From: Deltaproteobacteria bacterium | Lineage (GTDB): Bacteria; Desulfobacterota; Desulfobacteria; Desulfobacterales; Desulfobacteraceae | Assembly: GCA_013151635.1 (NCBI GenBank) | Contig: JAADHV010000123.1 | Span: forward strand, 1 to 53,423 | DNA length: 53,423 nt | Reading direction: 5' to 3' | Shown: positions 1-9,212 of the stretch, in pieces | Position numbering within the stretch: the first letter of the stretch is position 1 | Layout of the letters: the number at the start of each line of letters is the position of its first letter | Program-made: the position numbers and the translations under genes | The notes under the pieces: model-generated | The model's input: only the letters and a program-made list of their open reading frames with translations | The model's database searches: none | What the model was told of the DNA's origin: nothing

Positions 1-28
1 TAATAATTTAAGAAAAACAGGAGTAAAA

Positions 29-1951
29 ATGGGAACAAAAAAAACGCGTAAGTTTAAAACCGAGGTGCAGCAGCTCTTGCACCTTATCATTAATTCTTTG
101 TATTCCAACAGGGAAATATTTGTAAGAGAACTGATTTCAAATGCTTCCGATGCCATTGACAAGGCAAGGTTTAAAGAACAGACAGAACCGGATCTTTTTG
201 CCGGGGATAATGATTATCATATCCGCATATCCCTTGATTCCGAAAACAAGACCTTCCGGATTTCCGATAATGGTATTGGAATGACCTTTGATGAGGTCAA
301 TGATAATATCGGAACAATCGCCCAGTCCGGAACGGCTGCATTCATGAAAGCCCTTGAAAATTCCAAAAAGGAAAACACTCTTGCAAACGAATTGATAGGC
401 CAGTTCGGTGTGGGATTTTATTCGACATTTATTGTGGCAGACAAGGTAAGGCTCGATACAAAGGCACCGGGCGAAGCCATGGGAGTCAGATGGGAATCTG
501 ACGGGAAAGGGGCCTACACGGTTCAGGAGATTGAAAAAGAAAAACGCGGCACAACCATTACACTTTATTTAAAAGATCCTGGAGAAGGTGAGCAGGATTT
601 TACAGAAGAATACACAATACAGAATATTGTAAAAAAACATTCCGATTTTGTGACCTATCCTGTTATTATGAATGTTGAGAAAAGCGAGCCCATTCCTGAA
701 AATGAGATCATTAAGGATTCAGAAGGCAAACCAATTGGCGATACCTTCAGAAAAGTCAGGAAAGACGAAACCTTAAACTCCAGAAAAGCAATCTGGTCAA
801 AGCCCAAGGATGATGTGACAAAAAAAGAGCATGAAGAGTTCTATAAGCACATCAGCCACAACTGGGATGAACCAATGGAGATCATCCATAAAAAATTTGA
901 AGGGGTAACCGAATATGATGTCCTGATGTACCTGCCGTCCAAAGCACCCTTTGATTTGTTCAGGCCGGAAAGAAAGCACGGGATGCAGCTTTATTGCAAG
1001 CGCGTATTTATCATGGATGACTGCAAAGAACTTTTGCCGGAATATTTTGGTTTTGTCCAGGGTGTTGTGGATGCCCCTGATCTGAACCTTAACGTAAGCC
1101 GCGAGATTCTCCAGGAAGACCGCCTTGTCAGAAATATCAGGAAAAATCTTGTTAAACAGATTTTCAGCGTGCTGGAAGGCATGGAAAAAGAAAAATATGA
1201 AGAATTCTATAATGAGTTTGGCCAGGCCCTGAAAGCCGGTATCCCCACTGATTTTGAAAACAAGGAAAGGCTGGCCGCCCTTTTAAGGTACAAGACCACC
1301 AAGTCTGACGGCAAATATGTCACCCTGGATGAATATATTGAAAATATGAAAGAAGACCAGAAAGACATATATTACCTGACCGGGGAGAGCCTTACCTCTT
1401 TAATGAATTCTCCTTTGCTTGAGTCTTTGAAGGCAAAGGATTACGAAGTCCTCCTGATGGTAGATCCCATTGATGAATGGGTTACCCAGTCCCTTCCGGA
1501 GTACAAGGAAAAGAAACTCAAAAGCGCGGAAAAAGGTGATCTTGATCTTGAAAAAGTGGATGATGAAAAGAAAAACGAATATTCAGCCCTTTTGTCCTTT
1601 CTTAAAGGAAAACTTGAAAAAAAGGTCAAGGACGTGGTTGTGTCCAGCAGGCTTAAGGATTCTGTCTCATGCCTGTCCGGCGACGATTACGGCATGAGCG
1701 CCTACATGGAAAAAATCATGAAGGCATCGGGCCAGAAAACACCAGACCAGAAAAGGGTGATGGAAGTCAATGTAAACCATCCTGTCATGGGCAAGATGAA
1801 AGAAATTTTTGAGACCGACACCACTAATCCGGTTTTAAAAGACTATAGCGATCTTCTGTTTGATATTGCTGTTATAAGTGAAGGCGGCAAACTGGATAAT
1901 CCTTCAAGATTTTCCAAACAACTGGGAGACCTCATGGCAAGTTCCATATGA
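29..1951 (+). CDS. htpG: Molecular chaperone HtpG (Hsp90)
   Basis: Cytoplasmic ATP-dependent Hsp90 chaperone that helps client proteins fold under stress. The 640-aa length is normal for bacterial HtpG. The N-terminal GHKL ATPase domain is complete: the helix with [17 protein letters not shown] (about residues 26-42), the DNGIGM nucleotide loop (about 80-85), and GQFGVGFYS (about 123-131). The middle domain contains the catalytic-arginine region [16 protein letters not shown] (about 357-372), and the C-terminal dimerisation region follows. The start is supported by AGGAG at 20-24, four bases before the ATG. The stop overlaps the rimO start by four bases (ATGA), so it is the first visible gene of a tight run with rimO and the prenyl synthase. 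The promoter lies outside the window. Confidence 0.97.
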   Translation: MGTKKTRKFKTEVQQLLHLIINSLYSNREIFVRELISNASDAIDKARFKEQTEPDLFAGDNDYHIRISLDSENKTFRISDNGIGMTFDEVNDNIGTIAQSGTAAFMKALENSKKENTLANELIGQFGVGFYSTFIVADKVRLDTKAPGEAMGVRWESDGKGAYTVQEIEKEKRGTTITLYLKDPGEGEQDFTEEYTIQNIVKKHSDFVTYPVIMNVEKSEPIPENEIIKDSEGKPIGDTFRKVRKDETLNSRKAIWSKPKDDVTKKEHEEFYKHISHNWDEPMEIIHKKFEGVTEYDVLMYLPSKAPFDLFRPERKHGMQLYCKRVFIMDDCKELLPEYFGFVQGVVDAPDLNLNVSREILQEDRLVRNIRKNLVKQIFSVLEGMEKEKYEEFYNEFGQALKAGIPTDFENKERLAALLRYKTTKSDGKYVTLDEYIENMKEDQKDIYYLTGESLTSLMNSPLLESLKAKDYEVLLMVDPIDEWVTQSLPEYKEKKLKSAEKGDLDLEKVDDEKKNEYSALLSFLKGKLEKKVKDVVVSSRLKDSVSCLSGDDYGMSAYMEKIMKASGQKTPDQKRVMEVNVNHPVMGKMKEIFETDTTNPVLKDYSDLLFDIAVISEGGKLDNPSRFSKQLGDLMASSI

Positions 1952-3276
1952 TCATTTTCCTTGAAACCCTTGGATGCTCAAGGAACCAGGTTGACAGTGA
2001 AATCATGCTGGGAAAACTTGTGGCAAAAGGCCACACCCTCACGGATGATCCTTCACAGGCCCGGGTGATCATTGTCAATACATGCGGATTTATATCAACA
2101 GCCTCTGATGAGGCTGTTGATGTTATTTTGGAAATGGCAGAATTCAGGGAAAAAGGAATTCTGGAAAAACTTATCGTCACAGGATGCCTTGCCCAGAGAT
2201 ATAAGGATGATAAGGATCTTATATCCACACTGCCGGAAGTGGATGCGTTTTTAGGCACTGGTGCATGTGATTATATCGTTGATGCTGTGGAAAATAAAGA
2301 AATCAAAACCTTGACCATTTTCCCTGATCCCGCCAAAAGACCATTCCAGAACCTTTCCGACAAAAGAGAACTTATTACCCAAAATTTTGCCTATATAAAG
2401 GTGTCGGAAGGGTGTAATCGAAAGTGTACATATTGCATAATTCCAAAGCTTCGCGGCACCCAGCGATCAAGGCCGGAGGATGATATCTGCCGGGAAGCCC
2501 GGAGACTTGTTTCCAAAGGCGTTCAAGAGATCATCCTGACCGCGGAAAATACAACGGATTATGGTCAAGATTTCAAGGATGATACAGGGTTTGAAAAAGT
2601 TCTCAATTCTCTTGCCCTGACCCTGGAAAATGATCCTGTCCGGATACGTTTTTTATATACCCACCCCGTGACATTGACCAGAGATGTGATCCTGGCTGTA
2701 AAAAAGCATAAAACTGTTTGCTCATATTATGATGTGCCAATACAGCACGCTTCTCCAAAAATACTGAAAAAAATGGGGAGGCCCTATACCAATGAAGATC
2801 TTTATGGGCTTTTTAAGACCATAAGGGAAATCGACCCGGATGCCGCTTTAAGGACAACTGTTATTGTGGGATTTCCCGGCGAGTCTGAAGAGGATTTTGA
2901 CATCTTGACAAATTTTATAAAAGATATCAGGTTCGACCATCTGGGTGTATTCATATATTCAGACTCCAGTGACCTTAAATCGCATTCTTTAAAAGACCAT
3001 GTCCCTTCCAAAATTGCAGAAAAAAGGCATGACATGATAATGGCGGCCCAGGCTGAAATTTCGCTGGCAATAAATGAAAACCATGTGGACAAAACCTTAA
3101 AAGTCCTTGTTGAAGAAAATCCGGAACCGGGTGTGTTCGTTGGCAGAACCATGTTCCAGGCCCCTGAGGTGGACGGGGTCACATTTATTTATGCTGACGG
3201 GCTTGAAATAGGTACCTTTGTTAATGTAAGAATTACCCAGTGCTTTGAATATGATATTGCAGGAGTGATTGCATGA
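1948..3276 (+). CDS. rimO: Ribosomal protein S12 methylthiotransferase RimO
   Basis: Radical-SAM enzyme that adds a methylthio group to the conserved aspartate of ribosomal protein S12. At 442 aa it shows the family architecture: an N-terminal MTTase domain with cluster cysteines in [11 protein letters not shown] (Cys10), NTCGFI and TGCLAQR; a radical-SAM domain with the CxxxCxxC motif in [14 protein letters not shown] (about 149-162); and a C-terminal TRAM-like RNA-binding region. The [18 protein letters not shown] form and the [10 protein letters not shown] start favour RimO over the tRNA enzyme MiaB. It overlaps both htpG and the downstream prenyl synthase by 4 bp, indicating translational coupling. 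Confidence 0.95.
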   Translation: MIIFLETLGCSRNQVDSEIMLGKLVAKGHTLTDDPSQARVIIVNTCGFISTASDEAVDVILEMAEFREKGILEKLIVTGCLAQRYKDDKDLISTLPEVDAFLGTGACDYIVDAVENKEIKTLTIFPDPAKRPFQNLSDKRELITQNFAYIKVSEGCNRKCTYCIIPKLRGTQRSRPEDDICREARRLVSKGVQEIILTAENTTDYGQDFKDDTGFEKVLNSLALTLENDPVRIRFLYTHPVTLTRDVILAVKKHKTVCSYYDVPIQHASPKILKKMGRPYTNEDLYGLFKTIREIDPDAALRTTVIVGFPGESEEDFDILTNFIKDIRFDHLGVFIYSDSSDLKSHSLKDHVPSKIAEKRHDMIMAAQAEISLAINENHVDKTLKVLVEENPEPGVFVGRTMFQAPEVDGVTFIYADGLEIGTFVNVRITQCFEYDIAGVIA

Positions 3277-4256
3277 CAAAAGGCCTGAAACAAAGAATTA
3301 TTGAAAAGGTGTCACCTGATCTTGAAAAGGTTGAAATTGCCCTTGAACACCATTTAGAACCAAACCTGGAGCTGGTGAAAAAAATCGCTTCCCACCTTCT
3401 TTTCAGCGGCGGGAAAAGGCTGAGACCTCTTTTAATGATCCACAGTGCAAGGCTTTGCGGTTACAATAACGGCTTTGAAATAAAATTTTCCATTATTTTT
3501 GAATATCTCCATGCAGCCACGCTTTTGCATGATGATGTTGTGGATGAAGCAGATATCAGGCGAGGCAGAAAAGCGGCCCACACAAAATGGCCTGCTCCCG
3601 AAGTTGTACTGACAGGAGATTTCCTTTTAGCCCGCGCCCTTGATATCGCGGCCAAAACAAGAGAACCTGATATCATTTCCATAATTGCAAAGATCACAAG
3701 GGACATGTCCCAGGGGGAAATAGATCAGCTTGCGAAAAAAGGAAAGCTTGATCTTTCCGAAGAAGAATATCTTGAGGTCATTGAAAGAAAGACCGCTGTT
3801 TTGATCCAGGGCGCATGTAAGAGTGGCGCCATACTTGCAAAGGCCGGAAAAGAACAAGAAGAGGCATTGAGCCAATATGGGTTTCACCTGGGGATTGCTT
3901 TCCAGATGGCTGATGATCTGCTGGATTATACTGCAACTGCAGGGGAGCTTGGGAAAAACCCCGGTGCTGATATGCGTGAGGGAAAGCTCACCCTGCCTTT
4001 GATTCACACCCTTGCCAATGCATCCCCGGAGGATAAGGAGTGGATAAAGGGTGTTATAAAAGCTGCTTATTTTAATTCAAACCAGTTTGAAAAATTAAAA
4101 GAAAAATTATATTCGTATAAGGGAATCGAATATACGATGGATAAAGCAGAATATCATGTAAACAAAGCAAAGGCATGCCTGGATGGCTTCAAAGACAACC
4201 AGTCCAAACAGCTTTTGTGCCTGATAGCAGATTATTCCGTTGAAAGAAAGGTGTAA
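3273..4256 (+). CDS. Polyprenyl diphosphate synthase (IspB-like)
   Basis: Trans-prenyltransferase that condenses isopentenyl diphosphate with allylic diphosphates to make a long all-trans chain, most likely the menaquinone side chain in this respiratory anaerobe. Both aspartate-rich motifs are present: LLHDDVVDEADIRRG (about residues 86-100) and QMADDLLDYTATAGELGKNPGADMREGKLTLP (about 211-242). The GGKRLRPLL substrate motif is near residue 50. The length of 327 aa fits octa- or heptaprenyl synthases. Chain length cannot be read from the sequence, so I give no symbol. The start overlaps rimO by 4 bp. Confidence 0.9.
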   Translation: MTKGLKQRIIEKVSPDLEKVEIALEHHLEPNLELVKKIASHLLFSGGKRLRPLLMIHSARLCGYNNGFEIKFSIIFEYLHAATLLHDDVVDEADIRRGRKAAHTKWPAPEVVLTGDFLLARALDIAAKTREPDIISIIAKITRDMSQGEIDQLAKKGKLDLSEEEYLEVIERKTAVLIQGACKSGAILAKAGKEQEEALSQYGFHLGIAFQMADDLLDYTATAGELGKNPGADMREGKLTLPLIHTLANASPEDKEWIKGVIKAAYFNSNQFEKLKEKLYSYKGIEYTMDKAEYHVNKAKACLDGFKDNQSKQLLCLIADYSVERKV

Positions 4257-4261
4257 GAAAA

Positions 4262-5527
4262 ATGTTTAAGAAAGCGACAGCCATAGGCTTTTTTGTTTTA
4301 TTCATAAGTGCCTTATTCACGCCCGGCCCTGCATTGGCAGCCGGGAATTCTGAGGTATTAACCGGTGTGACCGCCGGTAAAAGAAGGATTGTTAACCACG
4401 ATATCCAGCAGGCAAAGCTGCAAGCCGTATCTGACGCTCTTGGCCTGGCAGTCCAGAATGCAGTTGCCGGGCTTTTATCAAGGCAGGTCTTTGCATCCAG
4501 CCTTGATTTTTTTTACGATCAGGTGATCTCCCATACATCAGACTATATCATTACTTATCGTGTCCTTGGCGGAATTGAAAATAAAGGTTATTATCTTGTG
4601 GGCGTTGAATCAAAAGTGGATATCAAACTGCTTGAAAAGACTTTGACCGATGCAAGGATATTAAATGCCGATAAGAACAAGCCCGTGATCCTGTTTTTTA
4701 TTGCAGAAAAGACCCCGTCGGATCTTCTGCCAAAATACTGGTGGGGAAATAACCTGATCCCTTACAAGTCTCTTGCCGAACAGGTTATAATTGAAAAAAT
4801 GGTCCAGGACAAATTTCTTGTTACGGGTAACGGCCCTGAACGTCCTGATCCGTCTTTTTATAATATTACCTTTGATTCCATTTATGACACTGCGGCAGCC
4901 ATGGATCTTGGCAGGGCAATGAAAGCCGATATGATCGTGTTTGGGAAAGCAAGTTCATCAGAAGCCATCAATCGCATGGGTGAAGAAAAAACTTTTAATG
5001 CCGAAATAAACCTGAAAGGCTATGACCTTGAGACAGGAGAAACTGTTGTTACATCAAAGGTCAGGGCCGTGGCCAAAAGCAACATGGACCGGGAAGGAAA
5101 TACAAAAGCAATTATCAAGGCGGCCAGATTGTCCGCCCTGGATTTGAGCAGTAAAATTGATACCTACTGGGCGCAGAACCTGAGAAAAGAGCATGTATTT
5201 GATGTCAAGCTGGAAGGGGAGATGTTCCTGCCAAGATTTATCGCTTTAAAACAAAGATTCAAACAAATGCCCGGCATTGAGAACATGCAGCCAAAGGAAA
5301 TGGGTTCAAACTATGCTGTCATGGAAATTTTTTATAAAGGCAAATCCTCTCAGTTTGCCGATGCTGTCATGCTGAAAACCTTTGATTCTTTTGGCCTGGA
5401 AATTTCAAGTGTCACAGATAAACTTGTCACCATTAAGTTTATAGAAAAAAAAGAAAATCCTTTATCTGATGAGAATTCCCGAATCATGACAAATCCTGTG
5501 GAGGGAAATCAGGATATAACGCAATAA
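4262..5527 (+). CDS. Secreted protein with FlgT-like N-terminal domain
   Basis: Exported protein of 421 aa. Residues 1-27 form a signal peptide: lysines, a hydrophobic stretch, then a PALAA cleavage site. The following region (roughly 30-120; GVTAGKRRIVNHDIQQAKLQAVSDALGLAVQNAV, then a segment ending in YYLVGVESKVDI) resembles the N-terminal domain of flagellar assembly protein FlgT and related periplasmic proteins. No flagellar genes are nearby, so a flagellar role is not supported. The rest looks like repeated alpha/beta periplasmic domains, with no catalytic motif that I recognise. The gene starts 5 bases after the prenyl synthase stop and is probably the last of the htpG operon. Confidence 0.6.
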   Translation: MFKKATAIGFFVLFISALFTPGPALAAGNSEVLTGVTAGKRRIVNHDIQQAKLQAVSDALGLAVQNAVAGLLSRQVFASSLDFFYDQVISHTSDYIITYRVLGGIENKGYYLVGVESKVDIKLLEKTLTDARILNADKNKPVILFFIAEKTPSDLLPKYWWGNNLIPYKSLAEQVIIEKMVQDKFLVTGNGPERPDPSFYNITFDSIYDTAAAMDLGRAMKADMIVFGKASSSEAINRMGEEKTFNAEINLKGYDLETGETVVTSKVRAVAKSNMDREGNTKAIIKAARLSALDLSSKIDTYWAQNLRKEHVFDVKLEGEMFLPRFIALKQRFKQMPGIENMQPKEMGSNYAVMEIFYKGKSSQFADAVMLKTFDSFGLEISSVTDKLVTIKFIEKKENPLSDENSRIMTNPVEGNQDITQ

Positions 5528-5540
5528 GTTTTACTTTTTC

Positions 5541-5569
5541 TTGACATAAAACAAGTCTTTTGTTAATAA
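5541..5569 (+). promoter_or_regulatory. Sigma-70 promoter of tRNA-Val
   Basis: TTGACA at 5541-5546, a 17-base spacer and TAATAA at 5564-5569. The -10 box ends 12 bases before the tRNA 5' end, so transcription should begin almost at the mature tRNA. Confidence 0.75.
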
Positions 5570-5581
5570 GACAAACGATTC

Positions 5582-5657
5582 AGGCGCGTAACTCAGTTGG
5601 TAGAGTGCTACCTCGACACGGTAGAAGTCAGCAGTTCAAGTCTGCTCGTGCCTACCA
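5582..5657 (+). tRNA. tRNA-Val (GAC anticodon)
   Basis: A full cloverleaf can be folded by hand. The acceptor stem pairs 5582-5588 with 5647-5653 (one G-U pair). The D stem is ACTC/GAGT, and the anticodon stem is CTACC/GGTAG around the loop TCGACAC (5613-5619), giving anticodon GAC at 5615-5617. The T arm is AGCAG/CTGCT with loop TTCAAGT. The discriminator is A and CCA is encoded (5655-5657). The one odd point is C at position 33, where nearly all tRNAs have U. The fold fixes the anticodon as GAC, which reads valine codons. Confidence 0.95.
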
Positions 5658-5670
5658 GAAATAACAAGGG

Positions 5671-5699
5671 CCTTGGAAAATTAATCCAGGGTCTTTTTT
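5671..5699 (+). terminator. Probable terminator after tRNA-Val
   Basis: CCTTGG (5671-5676) pairs with CCAGGG (5686-5691, one G-U) and is followed by six T at 5694-5699. The stem is short, so this is a modest candidate. Confidence 0.5.
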
Positions 5700-5765
5700 A
5701 GTTTTTGCTGCCATTATTTTAAAATTGCATCCTCAAATTTTCATATGGTGGGCGGGTTTTTTCTT

Positions 5766-6650
5766 TTATTTTCCTTCACCTGAAATACTCCATAAAGCCT
5801 CGACCCTGGGATTTGCAAAATTTTTTTTGCGGGTGCAGAGCCCGATGATAAAAGGCGGCAGCCCCGGCGCTTTATCCAGAATCCTTACCTGGTTGAAAAA
5901 AGGACTTTTTTCAAGCACCAGCCTTGGAACAAGCCCAATGCCGCAGCCAAGGCTGACCATTACAATAATGGCTTCATTTCCAGCCACCTGGGAGTAAATT
6001 TTCGGGATAAAATTTTCCTTTGCAAACCATTTGTCAATGCGGTCCCGGCTCAAGCCGTGGTCAGGGATGATCAAAGGGGTTTTTTCCCAGTCAATCCCTT
6101 TGCCAAAGGGTGTATGTATGACAGTACCAGGATATTTAAGAGGAGAAATAAAAACAAGCGGCGTCCGGGAGATAGCTTTAAAAATAAGGCCTTTAGGCAA
6201 GGTATCAGGCAGGGCTGCAATGGCCATATCCGCATCCCTGTTTGACAGCTTGATAAGTGCTTTGGCGGCATCGCCCGTTTCAAGGTGTATCCTGACACCG
6301 GGATGGGCCTTTCGATACTTTTCCATTATACCAGGGAGGATGCCGTAGGCTGCGGTCACAGAACAATACAAGGACAATTCCCCTATAAGGATATCATCAG
6401 AAGACAATTCATCTTGCAGCCTTTCCCACCTTTGAACCACATCATCTGCATATTTTTTAAATGCGGCCCCGGCCAGGGTCAGTTCCACAGACCTGTTGTC
6501 GCGGATAAAAAGCTTCTCACCAAGCTCCGCCTCAAGCCGCTGGATCACCCTTGTCAATGCTGAAGGTGTGATATAACAGGCCTGGCTCGTCCTTGCAAAA
6601 TGCAAGGTCCCGGCAAGGTGCCTGAAAAGCTTTAAGTTTCGAATATCCAT
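5766..6650 (-). CDS. ilvY: LysR-type regulator IlvY
   Basis: LysR-family activator, 294 aa. The N-terminal winged helix-turn-helix covers about residues 1-60 (LKLFRHLAGTLHFARTSQAC, then PSALTRVIQRLEAELGEKLF), and the C-terminal part is a LysR substrate-binding domain. In enterobacteria IlvY senses acetolactate or acetohydroxybutyrate and activates ilvC. The early HFARTSQACYITPSALTR segment and the divergent neighbour ilvC both match that pair. The 166-bp intergenic region contains a perfect 9-bp inverted repeat suited to a LysR dimer, 48 bp upstream of this start. A different ligand cannot be excluded from sequence alone. Confidence 0.9.
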   Translation of the reverse strand: MDIRNLKLFRHLAGTLHFARTSQACYITPSALTRVIQRLEAELGEKLFIRDNRSVELTLAGAAFKKYADDVVQRWERLQDELSSDDILIGELSLYCSVTAAYGILPGIMEKYRKAHPGVRIHLETGDAAKALIKLSNRDADMAIAALPDTLPKGLIFKAISRTPLVFISPLKYPGTVIHTPFGKGIDWEKTPLIIPDHGLSRDRIDKWFAKENFIPKIYSQVAGNEAIIVMVSLGCGIGLVPRLVLEKSPFFNQVRILDKAPGLPPFIIGLCTRKKNFANPRVEALWSISGEGK

Positions 6651-6697
6651 AACTTACCTGAATCTTAAATTCATAAATGCTTTATAAGTTTAACACC

Positions 6698-6718
6698 ATA
6701 TTTCAAAACTTGAAATAT
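6698..6718. promoter_or_regulatory. Candidate IlvY operator
   Basis: ATATTTCAA and TTGAAATAT form a perfect 9-bp inverted repeat with the 3-base spacer AAC. It lies between the divergent ilvY and ilvC genes. Three bases further on, the perfect 10-bp palindrome AATTGCAATT (6721-6730) could be part of a second site, as IlvY in E. coli is known to bind tandem operators. The binding protein is inferred from position. Confidence 0.6.
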
Positions 6719-6737
6719 ATAATTGCAATTAATTCAT

Positions 6738-6768
6738 TTGACGCAACGATAAATAGAGTCCATTAATA
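6738..6768 (+). promoter_or_regulatory. Possible ilvC promoter
   Basis: TTGACG at 6738-6743 has weak -10 candidates at 6761-6768 (CATTAA or TTAATA). A poor -10 box would suit an activator-dependent promoter. It lies just downstream of the candidate IlvY sites. Confidence 0.35.
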
Positions 6769-6816
6769 CAAGATATTAAACAAAAAAATATAAAATTTTT
6801 CAGCAAGGAGAAAACC

Positions 6817-8289
6817 ATGAGCCAAAATTATTTTAATACCCTGCCATTGAGAAGGCAGTTGGAAGAGCTGTCCCGATGCCGCTTTATGGATGCTTCCGAA
6901 TTCAACGGCGTTGATGCTTTAAAAGGCAAAGAGATCGTCATTATAGGATGCGGTTCACAGGGGTTGAACCAGGGGTTGAACCTTCGCGACAGCGGTCTTT
7001 TGGTCTCATATGCCCTCAGGGATTCAGCAATTAAAGAAAAACGGCAGTCCTGGAAAAATGCTACGGAAAACAATTTTTATGTGGGAACTTATGAAGAATT
7101 GATTCCCAAAGCAGACCTTTTGATAAACCTGACCCCCGACAAGCAGCACACCAGTGTAATTGAATCTGTCATGCCTCTTATGAAACAGGATGCGTGCCTG
7201 TCCTATTCCCACGGGTTTAACATTGTGGAAGAAGGCATCCGGATCAGAAAAGACATCACTGTCATCATGGTGGCACCAAAGTCCCCCGGGACAGAGGTCA
7301 GGGAAGAATACAAACGCGGGTTCGGAGTTCCGACATTGATTGCCGTTCATAAGGAAAATGATCCGAGGGGCGAAGGAATGGAACTTGCCAAAGCCTATGC
7401 CTGCGGTACTGGCGGCAACCGTGCAGGTGTCCTTCACTCTTCTTTTACAGCAGAAGTAAAATCCGATCTCATGGGAGAACAGACCATTCTCTGCGGCGTT
7501 CTCCAGACAGGTTCACTGCTGTGCTATGATAAAATGATTGAAAAAGGTGTTGATCCTCTTTATGCATCAAAACTTGTTCAATACGGGTGGGAAACCATTA
7601 CCGAAGCATTAAAACACGGTGGGGTGAAAAACATGATGGACAGGCTTGACAACCCTTCAAAGCTGATTGCCCATGAACTTTGCGAAAAATTAAAAACCGT
7701 TCTTAAACCCATGTTCCACCAGCACATGGATGACATCATGTCTGGAAATTTTTCTAAAACCATGATGGAAGACTGGGCAAATAATGATGCAAAACTGCTC
7801 AAATGGAGAGAGGAAACCGCCCACACCGCTTTTGAACAATCAAGTGCAACAGGCCTTGATATCCCTGAGCAGGAATATTTTGACAATGGTATTCTTATGG
7901 TTGCATTTGTTAAAGCAGGTGTGGAACTTGCCTTTGATACAATGGTTTCAACCGGTATCGGCGAAGAATCCGCATATTATGAATCCCTTCACGAGCTTCC
8001 GTTGATCGCCAATCTTATTGCAAGGAAAAAACTTTATGAAATGAACGTGGTTATCTCCGACACAGCCGAATACGGGTGCTATCTTTTCAACCACAAAGCT
8101 GTCCCCATGCTTCATGATTTCATGGAAAAACTTGATGCCGATGTCATAGGCAAAGGGCTTGATACTGAAAACAACGGCGTTGACAATATCAAGCTGATCA
8201 ATGTCAACAAGGCAATCACTAATACCGGCGTTGAACGTATCGGGAAAAAACTGCGGGCATACATGGGGGCAATGAAACCAATATATTAA
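6817..8289 (+). CDS. ilvC: Ketol-acid reductoisomerase, long (class II) form
   Basis: Catalyses isomerisation and NADPH-dependent reduction of acetolactate and acetohydroxybutyrate, the second common step of valine and isoleucine synthesis. The length of 490 aa marks the long class II form with a duplicated knotted C-terminal domain, as in E. coli (about 490 aa), rather than the roughly 330-aa class I form common in other bacteria. The Rossmann motif is visible as [19 protein letters not shown] (about residues 47-65), followed by SHGF (about 131-134) and VAPKSPG. The start is backed by AGGAG at 6806-6810, six bases before the ATG. It is transcribed divergently from ilvY, with no ilv genes downstream. 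Confidence 0.96.
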   Translation: MSQNYFNTLPLRRQLEELSRCRFMDASEFNGVDALKGKEIVIIGCGSQGLNQGLNLRDSGLLVSYALRDSAIKEKRQSWKNATENNFYVGTYEELIPKADLLINLTPDKQHTSVIESVMPLMKQDACLSYSHGFNIVEEGIRIRKDITVIMVAPKSPGTEVREEYKRGFGVPTLIAVHKENDPRGEGMELAKAYACGTGGNRAGVLHSSFTAEVKSDLMGEQTILCGVLQTGSLLCYDKMIEKGVDPLYASKLVQYGWETITEALKHGGVKNMMDRLDNPSKLIAHELCEKLKTVLKPMFHQHMDDIMSGNFSKTMMEDWANNDAKLLKWREETAHTAFEQSSATGLDIPEQEYFDNGILMVAFVKAGVELAFDTMVSTGIGEESAYYESLHELPLIANLIARKKLYEMNVVISDTAEYGCYLFNHKAVPMLHDFMEKLDADVIGKGLDTENNGVDNIKLINVNKAITNTGVERIGKKLRAYMGAMKPIY

Positions 8290-8377
8290 AGCATGCAAAA
8301 TAGCCGATTTTAGAATAATCCGGCACAAAAAATCAAGAGGGGGGCAAAGGGAAAACTCTCGTATTTATTTATGAGAT

Positions 8378-9212
8378 TCAAGCTTGTCCCCCGGCATGCT
8401 GTCTCAAATGCTTTTTATGGAGCACTTCCACTATGGGCAGCTCCCATGATTCCATCTTAAGATTTTGATATTTTGTTTCTTTTTCATCATCCGGTGGCCT
8501 TCGTCTTATAATGCCAAGCACCCTGGCGTTTAAAATATTGTGGGTATTGTGCCTCCATTTTGCCGACCCTTTTTTCGAAAGTGCTGCAACAACCTGGTTC
8601 TTATCATTTACGATATAAAGCCCTGTCTTTTTTTCCTTTAACCTGACTTTGTCACCTGTTTCAAGTTCCTTAAGGTTCCTGTGGATTGCATGGCCTTCCG
8701 GGAAAAGTCCGGGATAACTGATATAAAGGTCTTCCATGCCAAGGATTGAAACTGTCAGATCTTTGGAAAATCCTTTGATCCCTGAAGTTTTTGCCGCTGT
8801 TTCATATATAAAACTATTTTCCTTTAAGGACATTATATGCGGGTTTAAAGAATTTTTTATGTGACATAGGCAGAGACGTTCTTCTGCCCTTGTCATCCCG
8901 ACATAAAAAAGCCTTCGCTCTTCTTCAATATTGTTTGATTCCCATCCTCCGTCCAGGATGAAAACATAAGGGAACTGCATTCCTTTCACGCTGTGAACGG
9001 TTCCCATGAATACACCGTTTCCTGTTTTGTGTTCCCGCCTTTCTTCCAGAAGGATTTCAAGGGCGAAATCCCTTGCCCGTAAAATTGAAATTTCCATATC
9101 CCGGTTGATCCGGCACCATGAATCAAGAATCACTTCAACCTGATGTGTCCATGTATTTTTCTTTTTAAATTTTTCAAGAACCTCCTGCTGCAGGTCAGAA
9201 GGCCTCATGCGC
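8378..9212 (-). pseudogene. C-terminal part of the RecQ/UvrD helicase, in the +1 frame
   Basis: This segment carries the last motifs of a UvrD-type superfamily 1 helicase: GTVHSVKGMQFPYVFILDGG (motif V region) and EEERRLFYVGMTRAEERLCL (motif VI). It lacks any helicase N-terminus of its own. It lies directly downstream of, and in the +1 frame relative to, the 1416-codon frame that ends at 9195. Joining the two frames inside the A9 run (minus strand, 9213-9221) gives one protein of about 1,690 aa. The residues after motif VI form a basic tail with GDKVRLKEKKTGLYIVNDKNQVVAALSKKG, perhaps a nucleic-acid-binding fold. It is either the decayed end of a frameshifted gene, a sequencing error at the homopolymer, or is expressed by slippage. 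Confidence 0.8.

Noticed and set aside
5582-5657. tRNA-Val as attachment site of an integrated element
   Set aside because: I found no repeat of the tRNA 3' end and no integrase in the window.
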